DNA from: CAWVSB01 sp036960375
GTDB lineage: Bacteria; Pseudomonadota; Gammaproteobacteria; Pseudomonadales; CAWVSB01
NCBI GenBank assembly: GCA_036960375.1
Contig: JBALVY010000001.1
Location: 806,001 to 870,000 of the forward strand
Reading direction: 5' to 3'
DNA: 64,000 nucleotides
The position numbers and the translations under genes were made by a program. The notes under the pieces were generated by a model. The model ran no database searches. It was not told the origin of the DNA and worked only from the letters and a program-made list of their open reading frames with translations. Shown piece by piece: positions 8,892 through 16,980 of this stretch. The stretch's first letter is position 1; the number at the start of each line of letters is the position of its first letter.

Positions 8892-10001
8892 ATGTCTGAC
8901 ACGCCGATTTTCGTCACAAGGCCCTTAATGCCTCCGCTAGAGGAGTTTATTCCGTATCTGAAGGAGATTTGGGGTAATAAAATACTCACTAATGACGGGC
9001 CTTTTCACAAGCAACTTGAGCAGGCGCTGGCTGACTATTTGGGCGTTGAGCATATCTCTTTGTTTGCCAATGGCACAACGGCGCTGATCATTGCATTACA
9101 GATATTAGGCATTAGTGGCGAAGTCATTACTACTCCGTACTCCTTCGTTGCCACGGCACATTCTTTATTGTGGAACAACATCACGCCAGTCTTTGTCGAT
9201 ATTGTACCCGATACGTGCAATCTTGATCCTGAAAAAATTGAAGAAGCCATTACCCCGCTGACGACTGCAATTATGCCTGTACATTGCTATGGCAACCCCT
9301 GTGAGGTCGAGCGTATCCAGAAGATAGCTGACAACAACGGACTCAAGGTTATCTATGATGCAGCTCACGCTTTTGGCGTTCAGTACAAGGGCCAAAGCCT
9401 GCTCAGGTATGGTGATTTGTCTGTTCTCAGCTTTCATGCCACCAAGGTATTTAATACCTTCGAAGGGGGCGCCATCGTCTGCCCAGATGCAAAGACCAAA
9501 ATGCAAATTGATCAAATGAAAAATTTTGGTTTTTACGATGAGATTACGGTCGACTCGCTGGGAATCAACGGAAAGATGAGCGAGATAAATGCGGCGTTCG
9601 GGCTGCTACAGCTCCAGTATATCGACAATGCGCTAGTTCGGCGTAGAGAAATTGAGGCTCAATACCGAAAGCTGTTGGCTAATGTTGCGGGAATAAGATT
9701 GCTGCCTAAGCGGGATGATACTATATACAATTCTTCATATTTCCCGATTTTGGTTGAGCGTGACTACCCACTTAGTCGTGATGGCTTGTACGAGACGATG
9801 AAAAATTTCGGCATCTATGGCAGGCGATATTTTTATCCGTTGATTAGTGACATGCCTATGTACCGAGAGCTTCCAAGCGCAGTGCAAGGAAGCTTGCCCG
9901 TTTCGAAGGGCATTGCAGAAAAAGTCATTTGTTTGCCGATTTATCCCGAGCTTACTTTCGAGAAAATTTCTCGGGTGGTTTCAATTATTGAAGGTAAGTA
10001 A
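8892..10001 (+). CDS. vioA: VioA-like dTDP-4-amino-4,6-dideoxyglucose aminotransferase (DegT/DnrJ/EryC1/StrS)
   Basis: A PLP-dependent sugar aminotransferase of 369 aa with the internal-aldimine Lys at about residue 185 in 'SFHATKVFNTFEGG' and the cofactor Asp in 'VIYDAAHAFG'. The N-terminus ('PPLEEFIPYLKEIW'), 'NDGPFHKQLEQAL' and 'RRYFYPLISDMPMYR' are very close to what I recall of E. coli VioA, which converts dTDP-4-keto-6-deoxyglucose to dTDP-viosamine (Qui4N). ATG at 8892 is preferred over an upstream TTG (8871). It is the last gene of the rightward run, so the preceding formyl-, acyl- and methyltransferases may act on its product. Confidence 0.85.
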   Translation: MSDTPIFVTRPLMPPLEEFIPYLKEIWGNKILTNDGPFHKQLEQALADYLGVEHISLFANGTTALIIALQILGISGEVITTPYSFVATAHSLLWNNITPVFVDIVPDTCNLDPEKIEEAITPLTTAIMPVHCYGNPCEVERIQKIADNNGLKVIYDAAHAFGVQYKGQSLLRYGDLSVLSFHATKVFNTFEGGAIVCPDAKTKMQIDQMKNFGFYDEITVDSLGINGKMSEINAAFGLLQLQYIDNALVRRREIEAQYRKLLANVAGIRLLPKRDDTIYNSSYFPILVERDYPLSRDGLYETMKNFGIYGRRYFYPLISDMPMYRELPSAVQGSLPVSKGIAEKVICLPIYPELTFEKISRVVSIIEGK

Positions 10002-10041
10002 TAGAGTAAAAATGATAGATGTTGTGACTGTTTGAATAGCT

Positions 10042-10707
10042 TTAATTCAAAAACCGCTCGCCCTTTTTTCTTCTTCTGATGGCTCTGGCCGGGTTTCCGT
10101 AAGCCAAGAGGTCATCTCCCAAGTTCGAGAGCACAAGTGAGCCGGCACCTACCACAGTATTGGCCCCAATGCTTAAGCGATCGACAATGGTTACGCCCAT
10201 AGTAATGGCGGATAATGCACCAATGTGGACTCTTCCTCCCGTGCGGGAACCTACTGATATGGAAACACAATCCTCCAGTTGGTTCTGAGTCCCGAGACTG
10301 ACCCCATTGGCTATATTTACCACATGCCCAAGACTACAGCCCGGACTGATGATGACACCTGGACCCAAAATGATACCTTCCCCCAGTATTACCTCCTTGC
10401 AGAGAATGGCCGTTGGGTGGATCACATTGATAAGGTCGATTTCTGGAGTGAGTTGTTTTATCTGCTTATAGGCCTCCCATCGTTCACAATTATCGCCAAG
10501 GGCGATAACACAGCCAGTTATATCGAATTCAGTCACGAGTTCCGCCAATTTCTCCTGGCGCCCAATAACTCTGTATCCATGTTGTTGGCTGCCTATTTCG
10601 AGCGCAGAATCCACTAGTCCGACAATGTCGTGGCTGCCCATTGTCTCGAGGATGTTGATGCAATACAGGCAGTGCAGGCCGCCACCTAAGACAACAATTT
10701 TTTTCAT
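10042..10707 (-). CDS. NeuD/PglD family acyltransferase (third hexapeptide transferase)
   Basis: The 221-residue product begins with a Rossmann strand and loop (KIVVLGGGLHCLYC), then 'VIALGDN' and 'IHPTAIL', and ends in a left-handed beta-helix ('LGEGIILGPGVIISPGCSLG', 'IGANTVVGAGSLV') closed by 'YGNPARAIR'. This is the standard architecture of PglD/NeuD sugar acetyltransferases. It lies 18 bases downstream of the PhyH gene in the same leftward transcript and is convergent with the aminotransferase. It is more conventional than the tandem pair at 6.4-8.0 kb and may act on a different sugar. Confidence 0.8.
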   Translation of the reverse strand: MKKIVVLGGGLHCLYCINILETMGSHDIVGLVDSALEIGSQQHGYRVIGRQEKLAELVTEFDITGCVIALGDNCERWEAYKQIKQLTPEIDLINVIHPTAILCKEVILGEGIILGPGVIISPGCSLGHVVNIANGVSLGTQNQLEDCVSISVGSRTGGRVHIGALSAITMGVTIVDRLSIGANTVVGAGSLVLSNLGDDLLAYGNPARAIRRRKKGERFLN

Positions 10708-10725
10708 ATTAGTGTGCTCTGCGGT

Positions 10726-11565
10726 TTATATATAGTGAGGTTGGGGGCGTGTATATAGGTCGTCATAATCGACAAGACTTGGTTCTCCCAGAGGTACAGG
10801 CTTCCCGTGCCGAAAAGCATACTCCCCTCTGTCGCAATGAGCCGCAGCTACATAACCATTAATGTAGAGCCTGCGGTCAATATTAGAAAGGTTAGGGCCC
10901 GAGCCATGAAAAAGATATGGGTGCCAAATCACCGCATCACCGGGGCTCATCTCCAGGGGCACAACTGTATTTTCCTTTAGGCCGTATTCATCCAGTGATT
11001 CGGCCGTATAGTTATTAGTCATTACACTACCTGAGTGTTGATAGCAATTTCCCTTGCGATGGCTGCCAGCTACCATTTTCAGACCGCCATTAAATTCGCC
11101 ATGGGGGTCAATGGCAATGGCAGTTTGTACGTAGGATTTCGCTAGTTCCCGGTATTCGTTCACAGGCTTCCGCCAATAGGCATCTTGGTGGAAGCTATAA
11201 CTGGTGCGCCTATCCCCCGGAGATTTCCAGATAGCCTGATTGGTGATTTGCTTGATATTCTGGCCAATCATGGGCTCCAAAACGTCAAAAATTCGTTGGT
11301 CAGCGCGAAATTTTTCAAAGGTCGGAAAGCTGTACGAGGGCCATCTCACGAAACGAAGTAGTTTGCTATCCATCTCGTCAGTCTGAAATACATAGAGCTG
11401 ATTCTGATGACGATAGCTACCTGAAAACTGGCTGGCGTAGTCCTTCAGGTGATCGAAAGCTGTAGCCAAAGCGCTAATATCCGTGTGACTAAACAGGTTA
11501 CGAATGATTGCGAAACCCTGTGTTTGGTATTGGTCAATATAATCGTTTGAGGCTAGATTTTTCAT
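10726..11565 (-). CDS. Phytanoyl-CoA dioxygenase (PhyH) family Fe(II)/2-oxoglutarate oxygenase
   Basis: A 279-residue PhyH-like oxygenase. The iron triad is visible as H126 and D128 in 'SFHQDAYWR' and H220 in 'HPYLFHGSGPN', with R231 in 'RRLYING' suitable for binding 2-oxoglutarate. Relatives hydroxylate acyl groups, sugars or amino acids. Within this cluster it may hydroxylate the acyl substituent or the sugar itself; the substrate is unknown. It is the first gene of a two-gene leftward unit with the NeuD-like gene and is divergent from the glycosyltransferase. Confidence 0.8.
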   Translation of the reverse strand: MKNLASNDYIDQYQTQGFAIIRNLFSHTDISALATAFDHLKDYASQFSGSYRHQNQLYVFQTDEMDSKLLRFVRWPSYSFPTFEKFRADQRIFDVLEPMIGQNIKQITNQAIWKSPGDRRTSYSFHQDAYWRKPVNEYRELAKSYVQTAIAIDPHGEFNGGLKMVAGSHRKGNCYQHSGSVMTNNYTAESLDEYGLKENTVVPLEMSPGDAVIWHPYLFHGSGPNLSNIDRRLYINGYVAAAHCDRGEYAFRHGKPVPLGEPSLVDYDDLYTRPQPHYI

Positions 11566-11634
11566 GATTTATTCTGTAGTCAGAAGGCAAAGAATTTGTG
11601 AAGTTAAATGTAACTCCTAGACTCTGAATAATCA

Positions 11635-11660
11635 ATCTTGTGGTATCTTGTGGTATCTTG
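11635..11660. repeat. Short tandem repeat ATCTTGTGGT x2.6
   Basis: Two full copies of ATCTTGTGGT are followed by a partial ATCTTG. They lie in the region between the divergent PhyH and glycosyltransferase genes, 64 bases before the latter's start. The array is too short to assign a function; phase-variable slippage or an operator are both possible. Confidence 0.6.
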
Positions 11661-11723
11661 TCGAGGTGTAGGAGCCAGCCATCTCAATGTATCGGCTCAA
11701 CTTAAAAATCAGAAGGCTTATTA

Positions 11724-12617
11724 ATGACCGAAAAGGATATTGTATTGGATGGGAGTTTGTTAGCCGTGTCGGCTCAACAATGGCAGCAAGGGTCTGTTCC
11801 CTTGGTTAGTGTGCTTGTTCTAGCCTATAATCATGAAAAATATATTGTGAAATGCCTTAATAGTATTTTGCAGCAGGTAACCGATTTTCCGATTGAAATT
11901 ATTATCAATGATGATGCGTCTACGGACCAAACGTCAGAAATTATCCGAGCATATACACAGCAATTTCCGAATATTTTCAGGCCGATATTTCAGACGGAAA
12001 ATCAATTTTCTAAATTTAAAAAAATACGCCCCGCTTTACACAATATGGCGAAGGGGCAATTCATAGCAGGTTGTGATGGGGATGATTTCTGGGTAGATTC
12101 GAAAAAGTTGGCCAAGCAAGTGAAATTTCTGCAAGAAAACCCGTCTTATGTCCTGAGTTTTCATGATGCTATTCATGTTGATGAGGCTGGGGCGACGGGG
12201 GTTGCGTACAATCTTCCAGAAACGGCCAAGAGAGACTACACGCAAAATGAATTGAGAATTCTTAAGTGGGGGTGGATGTTGTTAGGCACCATGGTCTATA
12301 GAAAAGTGCCTATCGAATTTCCACCCGAGTATGAACTTATTCCCAATGGGGATAACTTTGTACCCATGCTTTTAGGTGCTTTTGGTGGTGCCAGATTTCA
12401 GCAGGATGTAGGGCCGCTGGCTTACAGGCAGCACCAAAATAGTATATGGTCAGCACAGCCTATCGAGGAAAGACTTCGAATGCAGCTGCAGAGTTACCTG
12501 CAGATTACAGGCTATTTTGTTCGCATCGGTGATATGGAATCGGCGAAAAAAATGTTACTTGGCAGGTTAAGAGTTTTTGTAGAACGGCTTCTAAAATTGA
12601 ACAAAAATTCCAGTTAG
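11724..12617 (+). CDS. Family 2 glycosyltransferase
   Basis: A 297-residue GT-A enzyme: 'VSVLVLAYNHEKYIVKCLNSIL' opens the nucleotide-binding domain, 'INDDASTDQTSEI' follows, and the metal-binding acidic motif is in 'GCDGDDFWVD'. No membrane segment is obvious, so it probably acts on the cytoplasmic face. This is the only clear glycosyltransferase in the 3.8-15.3 kb cluster and could transfer the modified amino sugar to a carrier or protein. It is transcribed alone, with AGAAGG ahead of the ATG, and has a low-GC base composition like its neighbours. Confidence 0.88.
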   Translation: MTEKDIVLDGSLLAVSAQQWQQGSVPLVSVLVLAYNHEKYIVKCLNSILQQVTDFPIEIIINDDASTDQTSEIIRAYTQQFPNIFRPIFQTENQFSKFKKIRPALHNMAKGQFIAGCDGDDFWVDSKKLAKQVKFLQENPSYVLSFHDAIHVDEAGATGVAYNLPETAKRDYTQNELRILKWGWMLLGTMVYRKVPIEFPPEYELIPNGDNFVPMLLGAFGGARFQQDVGPLAYRQHQNSIWSAQPIEERLRMQLQSYLQITGYFVRIGDMESAKKMLLGRLRVFVERLLKLNKNSS

Positions 12618-12778
12618 CGTTGGCAGCAGTTAAGGAAATTTGTCTCCTTAAAAAATTAGTCATAATTGGTCTATTTCCTTTGAGGAAGAAAAACTTCGGT
12701 TTTGAGGCGCGCGGGCAGATGAATATTTACGTGGGACAAAAAGACAAATGAAAGCAGCCGCTTTTGGAGATTTCCATT

Positions 12779-14179
12779 CTAATCGAACCTAAACTGCTTA
12801 GTTAACACATTTATATCTCCCAATTCTCCCAGTTGCATGATTGTTTCAAAAAAGTTGTTGGCTTTATTTTTCGGTATGCTTCGGCAACCCAGGTTCATAA
12901 ATTTGCCTTTAAGTTCAGAGCGGTCCAGCGGATTCAATGGGTGCCCTCTTGGTATTCCTGAGTGTCGGCGTATACGCTGACCATTATGTAATATAACTTC
13001 TATTATAGAGGGCCATTTCGGCAGTTCCCCGGCATGCTCTTTCGTCATTTCTGATGATTCGATAACATTGATCTTTTTCATCATAGGACGCAGTCGGGGA
13101 TCTGAGATCCTTTCGTCAGTGAAACTGTCCAGCGTGATTTTACCATCAGCCAGCGCCACAGCAACGAGATAAGGGAGGCTGTGATCAGCAGATTCACGAG
13201 TTGTCGGGTTCCACTTTTCCACTTTATCACCTTGCCCTCCGCCAATTTCCTGCCAACCAGCCCAATGCAGCTCGATGGTAATGCTCTCTATTTCTTCAGG
13301 GTTGATTTCCTGTCTAAGGCGGAGAATGTTACCTATTGGACCTTGAGAACTATACTCAGAAGGGTACAATTTGAAGCAGGTTGACTCGACGGCGCTCAAT
13401 CTGTTGTTGATTTGACCCAAATCAGCCAGATCCAGAGGCCCAATATCGATTAGATCGTTTAAACCGGCCACGCCTTCGAATGGCTTTTCGGGCCCGGTTA
13501 ACCCCTCTTTTGCCAGACGTGCCGCAAAAACCGCCATCATAGAGCAGTGGGCCGTAGCACAGCCCTTCCAGTCGGACAATTCCCCTGTTCTGACAACCCG
13601 CATTGGAATGTTAGGCGTAAGTGCCAATGAGATCGCGTTTGCCATTTGTTCAAATTCCAAGTCGAGGATTATCCCAGCCCCAACTACACTGCCAAGCACA
13701 GACTGAACCTGATCTATATGCTTTTTCCTCAGGCTGTTTCCATAAAGGCCAGCGCGGCGTATACAAGCAACCACCTCGTATGCTGCAAAAATGGCCTTTA
13801 TTGTCTTTTGACCAGAGCTTTTTTTCGCTTCAGCCACAGCCAGAATAGAGGGAATCATATCGCTGGGGTGCCCGCCGATGCCGGTATCGTTGTAATCAAG
13901 ATGGCGAATCATGACGGTGTTAGAAAATGCGGCAAGCTCTGGGGTCGTTTTTGTGGTGAGACCAATCACTGAAGCGCCGGCGTTACTAGTAGCAGTAGAG
14001 GCGATCTTGCGAGCGACAGCCGCGGAGTGAGAAGTCTGGGCGCCGAGTGCGCATCCAATTGAATCAAGGAGATGCCAGACGGTAGATTCAATCGCCGATC
14101 GTGATAGTGTGTCTGATTTAAGATCTACAGCATATTTGGCGATTTGTCGTGTGGGCTGATCAAATTTAGATGACTTCAT
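12779..14179 (-). CDS. MmgE/PrpD family protein (dehydratase/decarboxylase/epimerase fold)
   Basis: A 466-residue MmgE/PrpD protein: 'SDTLSRSAIESTVWHLLDSIGCALGA' at the N-terminus, 'FSNTVMIRHLDYNDTG' (typical 'RYLDYND') and 'SDMIPSILAVAEA' in the helical domain, and 'CFKLYPSEYSSQGPI' in the second half. The family includes 2-methylcitrate dehydratase, cis-aconitate decarboxylase and iminodisuccinate epimerase, all acting on polycarboxylates. There is no methylcitrate operon here, so PrpD function is unlikely. Its start overlaps the end of the ATP-grasp gene by four bases (ATGA), so the two are translationally coupled. Confidence 0.85.
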   Translation of the reverse strand: MKSSKFDQPTRQIAKYAVDLKSDTLSRSAIESTVWHLLDSIGCALGAQTSHSAAVARKIASTATSNAGASVIGLTTKTTPELAAFSNTVMIRHLDYNDTGIGGHPSDMIPSILAVAEAKKSSGQKTIKAIFAAYEVVACIRRAGLYGNSLRKKHIDQVQSVLGSVVGAGIILDLEFEQMANAISLALTPNIPMRVVRTGELSDWKGCATAHCSMMAVFAARLAKEGLTGPEKPFEGVAGLNDLIDIGPLDLADLGQINNRLSAVESTCFKLYPSEYSSQGPIGNILRLRQEINPEEIESITIELHWAGWQEIGGGQGDKVEKWNPTTRESADHSLPYLVAVALADGKITLDSFTDERISDPRLRPMMKKINVIESSEMTKEHAGELPKWPSIIEVILHNGQRIRRHSGIPRGHPLNPLDRSELKGKFMNLGCRSIPKNKANNFFETIMQLGELGDINVLTKQFRFD

Positions 14180-15276
14180 AGGGTGTCTTTTTGCCAGTTG
14201 CGCTGATTCAGGATATTGGCCACCGCTGCATCTGGGATAGGTAGAGTTGTAATATATCGGCTTACCTGGCTTGATGCCGGCAATCTATTGCTTTCAAGGC
14301 GAAACCCAAACAAAGCGCTTAGAGTATTACCTACCTCATCAAATCCGAGATAGTAGCGAGCCGATGTTGCGCCTGTAAAACGACCATTTAACTCATAGGC
14401 TACAAATTTACCTGATTGATGTTGGCACTGGATATTGAGGGGGCCAAACCAGCCTTCAGAGGCCATGGCCTTTGCATATCGCAAAGCAATATTCTCTAGC
14501 GCGTCATTTGTGGTCTTCTCAACCTTAAGGCTTTTCCCAGAGACCATCGTGTGCTGAGTACAGAATATTTCACCGACTGTCCCGTCTCGATGGATAAATG
14601 TTTGCAGCGAATATTTCGATTCTTCAAGAGAAAAGAATAGAGGAGTCCCTTCGTTTTGTAATCGCGAAGATAGTCCTTCAAGATTTTCTGGGTCACTCAG
14701 GTATTGCTGAATCACAATGTTCTCTATCCCTAGAGCAAACCTGAGTTGTTCCTCATTGGAGATTATAAATACGCCATGAGATCCAAAACCGTCGCGTGGC
14801 TTCGCAAGCAGCGGAAAACCGTATTCAGCCGTTAAGAGTTTGACTTCTGAGTTTTTGGAATCGGGGTTTGGTATAGCCGAAGTAGCAAATGGTAAGTTGT
14901 GTTTCGTGGCAAACTCATACGTCAACCATTTATCCGTTATAATCTCAACAGACTTTCCGCCACCACACAAAGTACAGTCGGTAAATTCTGGCCTGCTCAC
15001 TTTAAGTGCAGCCAGAATATTCAAATCATCGTCTCTGGCTGGAATGATAAGGTCGGGCCGTTCAATTTCGAGAATTTCCAATAATCGGTTTGAAAACTTC
15101 ACTCTTTGTTCCCTAGTCGGTGGTACAAAGTATGCTTTGTCACAGCGGTATAAGGCCGCTTCCTCTGCGATGGAATTAGTTCCAATGATCTGCAAGTCTT
15201 GCCGTCTGCCTTCCAATATATCCAGGATGTTGCTTCCAACCAAACTTCCGACACTCGTTATTAGAATTTTTAACAT
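14176..15276 (-). CDS. ATP-grasp ligase (CarB-like)
   Basis: The product (366 aa) starts with a CarB-like pre-ATP-grasp Rossmann region (KILITSVGSLVGSNILD), then an ATP-grasp fold: 'GFPLLAKPRDGFGSHGV' (phosphate-binding Lys), 'FGPLNIQCQ' and the metal-binding 'AYELNGRFTGATSARY' (Glu/Asn). Relatives join a carboxylate to an amine through an acyl-phosphate. The coupled MmgE/PrpD partner suggests the carboxylate could be a di- or tricarboxylic acid; this is inference. No signal or membrane segment is seen. The first 40 residues resemble PylC/carbamoyl-phosphate-synthase-like proteins found in polysaccharide loci. Confidence 0.82.
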   Translation of the reverse strand: MLKILITSVGSLVGSNILDILEGRRQDLQIIGTNSIAEEAALYRCDKAYFVPPTREQRVKFSNRLLEILEIERPDLIIPARDDDLNILAALKVSRPEFTDCTLCGGGKSVEIITDKWLTYEFATKHNLPFATSAIPNPDSKNSEVKLLTAEYGFPLLAKPRDGFGSHGVFIISNEEQLRFALGIENIVIQQYLSDPENLEGLSSRLQNEGTPLFFSLEESKYSLQTFIHRDGTVGEIFCTQHTMVSGKSLKVEKTTNDALENIALRYAKAMASEGWFGPLNIQCQHQSGKFVAYELNGRFTGATSARYYLGFDEVGNTLSALFGFRLESNRLPASSQVSRYITTLPIPDAAVANILNQRNWQKDTL

Positions 15277-15902
15277 ATGAAAACCTTTGCTTCAATAAGA
15301 GCTACTACCCATTTGCTATCGAATTCTAACGCTTGGCCTATTAACCTACAACGCAAGTTGACAGCGAGATGGGATTCATGTGACTAGTTACACCTACTAG
15401 ATGAGTTGACTAGTTCGGGTTAGGTGCGTCGGCTGTTTTAGGAGGGGGTAGCTTCCCAGTTGGTATCTCGCTTAACTCGCTGATGAGACGGTTCCAGCGC
15501 CGGCCAGAAAAATGGTTAATTAGGGCTATCCTCGTTTTAGTGCCTTCCCAAGCACCCTTTTATCAACACGGATGAATTAAATCCATTTTGTATGAACAAA
15601 TTGAAGCTAGTGTCTTGCAAGGCGCCCCTTGTGTTCGGAAAAGGCTTAGTGGTAACGAAATTCGCATTCTTCTGGTAGTTAGTGTTACGTGCACCACGTC
15701 TACAAAAATAAAGCTGTCTTTTTAGAAATTGGAGATGATCGAACTGTTTCAGAGTATATAGATTTTGATAAGTGGACAGAATCCAGATAAAAACCCTTCG
15801 CGCGGGAGTTTCATTGTACGGGGGTGTTGTGCTATGAAATTTAGTGCCTGATATATGAGATCCTGATAGTTTAAACGTATTGTTTTATTGGCCGGATCTA
15901 TC
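15277..15902. other. 626-bp intergenic region without a convincing intact gene
   Basis: No complete gene is evident between the ATP-grasp gene and the AraC-type regulator. The stretch contains repeated CTAG-containing words (around 15380-15415) and a 34-codon open segment with protein-like composition (15683-15790, described separately). Leader and promoter of the leftward ATP-grasp/MmgE pair must lie at its left side. Confidence 0.6.
15683..15790 (+). pseudogene. Possible remnant of a gene 3' end
   Basis: After a TAG, the frame runs open for about 34 codons to TAA at 15788-15790 and reads like a real protein tail (YKNKAVFLEIGDD followed by EYIDFDKW). There is no start codon or ribosome site, and the upstream sequence is closed in this frame. 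I do not recognise the family. It may be what is left of a deleted cargo gene at the edge of the glycan cluster. Confidence 0.25.
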
Positions 15903-16781
15903 TCAAGTTTGTCTGTTTTGCCGGTACTTGCTGGGTGCGTGGCCAATTATTTGTTTAAACAGGCGAGAGAAGTAATAGGCGTCATCGTAGCCTACCTCTC
16001 CGGCCACCTGCTTAATGCTCAGCTGAGTATTATCCAGAAGCTGGCAGGCGTGCTGCATTTTTAAATGAAGAAAATGCTGGATGGGAGAGTGCCCTGTGAG
16101 CTGTTTGAATTTGCGAGAGAAATGGTATTTTGACAATTTGGCCTGGGCCGCCAGCATGTCCAGGTCCAGCTTGCCCTGTAGGCTTAAGTGCATCAGGCCT
16201 TGTATATGGTCAAGATCGATTTGTCTGCCGCGTCGGGTCTGATGGTGGCGAACAATTTCACCGATGCCGGTCAGCATCTGTTTGAGCTGGCAGGCGGTGT
16301 GTACATAATCGGGCCGAGAAAAGCCGTCTTGGCGGCGTGAAAATAGCGCATCAAAGTCAGCAATAAGCCGGGGTTGGGCGCCGATACTGACTACCGGAGA
16401 TTCGACTTCTATGAAATCGGTATAGGCTTGACTATGGCTGCCGTCATAGTGAACCCAGAATATAGTCCAGGGCGATTCCGCGTCAGCCTGGTATTCATGG
16501 GCGCAGCCTTTGGGTAATACCAGCAGGTCGCCAGCCTGTATTTTATGTTCCGCTCCTTCGATGGTGGCCGTGCCTCTGCCATGGGTGCAGTAAATTACCA
16601 GGTGACTGGTGTGATCTGGGCGGCTCATATGGTGATTGTGTGCCACCGGGTAATGACCCGCTGCAGTAGGGTATAGATCTTGACTGAGCGGATGGTTGGC
16701 AAGATAGTCTATTAAAAATGCTGGCATTGTCAGACGAATTCCTTCATCTTTTATCGGCCATTGTGAGGTTAAATTATCCAT
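15903..16781 (-). CDS. AraC-family regulator with cupin sensor domain (MmsR-like position)
   Basis: A 292-residue AraC/XylS regulator: an N-terminal cupin-type ligand-binding domain ('TSHLVIYCTHGRGTATIEG', 'AGDLLVLPKGCAHEY') and two C-terminal helix-turn-helix motifs ('LAAQAKLSKYHFSRKFKQLTG' and 'VAGEVGYDDAYYFSRLFKQIIG'). It is divergent from the valine-degradation operon, the same arrangement as mmsR-mmsAB in Pseudomonas, so it probably activates that operon in response to a branched-chain intermediate. Three ATATAC repeats in the shared intergenic region are candidate binding sites. The regulatory target is inferred from position. Confidence 0.85.
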   Translation of the reverse strand: MDNLTSQWPIKDEGIRLTMPAFLIDYLANHPLSQDLYPTAAGHYPVAHNHHMSRPDHTSHLVIYCTHGRGTATIEGAEHKIQAGDLLVLPKGCAHEYQADAESPWTIFWVHYDGSHSQAYTDFIEVESPVVSIGAQPRLIADFDALFSRRQDGFSRPDYVHTACQLKQMLTGIGEIVRHHQTRRGRQIDLDHIQGLMHLSLQGKLDLDMLAAQAKLSKYHFSRKFKQLTGHSPIQHFLHLKMQHACQLLDNTQLSIKQVAGEVGYDDAYYFSRLFKQIIGHAPSKYRQNRQT

Positions 16782-16835
16782 AATTCTTTATTTATCAATG
16801 AGATGTGTATTTGGTTATTGGATAGAGATATTAGC

Positions 16836-16863
16836 ATATACAGCAATATACTCCATCATATAC
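16836..16863 (+). promoter_or_regulatory. Three direct ATATAC repeats, candidate AraC-type operator
   Basis: ATATAC occurs at 16836-16841, 16846-16851 and 16858-16863, spaced 10 and 12 bp and thus on nearly one helix face, within the 199-bp region between the AraC-type gene and the aldehyde dehydrogenase gene. AraC-family activators usually bind direct repeats with helical spacing upstream of the -35 box, so these are good candidates for the regulator's site. Confidence 0.4.
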
Positions 16864-16928
16864 ACCATATCGTCAATGGGCTAATAGCCGTCATCTATGT
16901 TTAAATTCGTCTTCTTTGCAGGGCGGCT

Positions 16929-16949
16929 GTCTATTGCTTAGCGATAGAC
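16929..16949 (+). promoter_or_regulatory. Hairpin/palindrome in the leader of the valine operon
   Basis: GTCTATTGC at 16929-16937 pairs with GCGATAGAC at 16941-16949 (nine pairs including one G-T, three-base loop). It sits 31 bases before the first start codon, so it is either an operator palindrome or a hairpin at the 5' end of the transcript. Confidence 0.35.
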
Positions 16950-16980
16950 CAGTGAGATGTAGGTAAACCAGGAGATCAAC

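Noticed and set aside
15749..15946. 65-codon minus-strand frame at the 3' end of the AraC-type gene
   Set aside because: It overlaps the regulator's C-terminus out of frame and has no ribosome site or recognisable domain.
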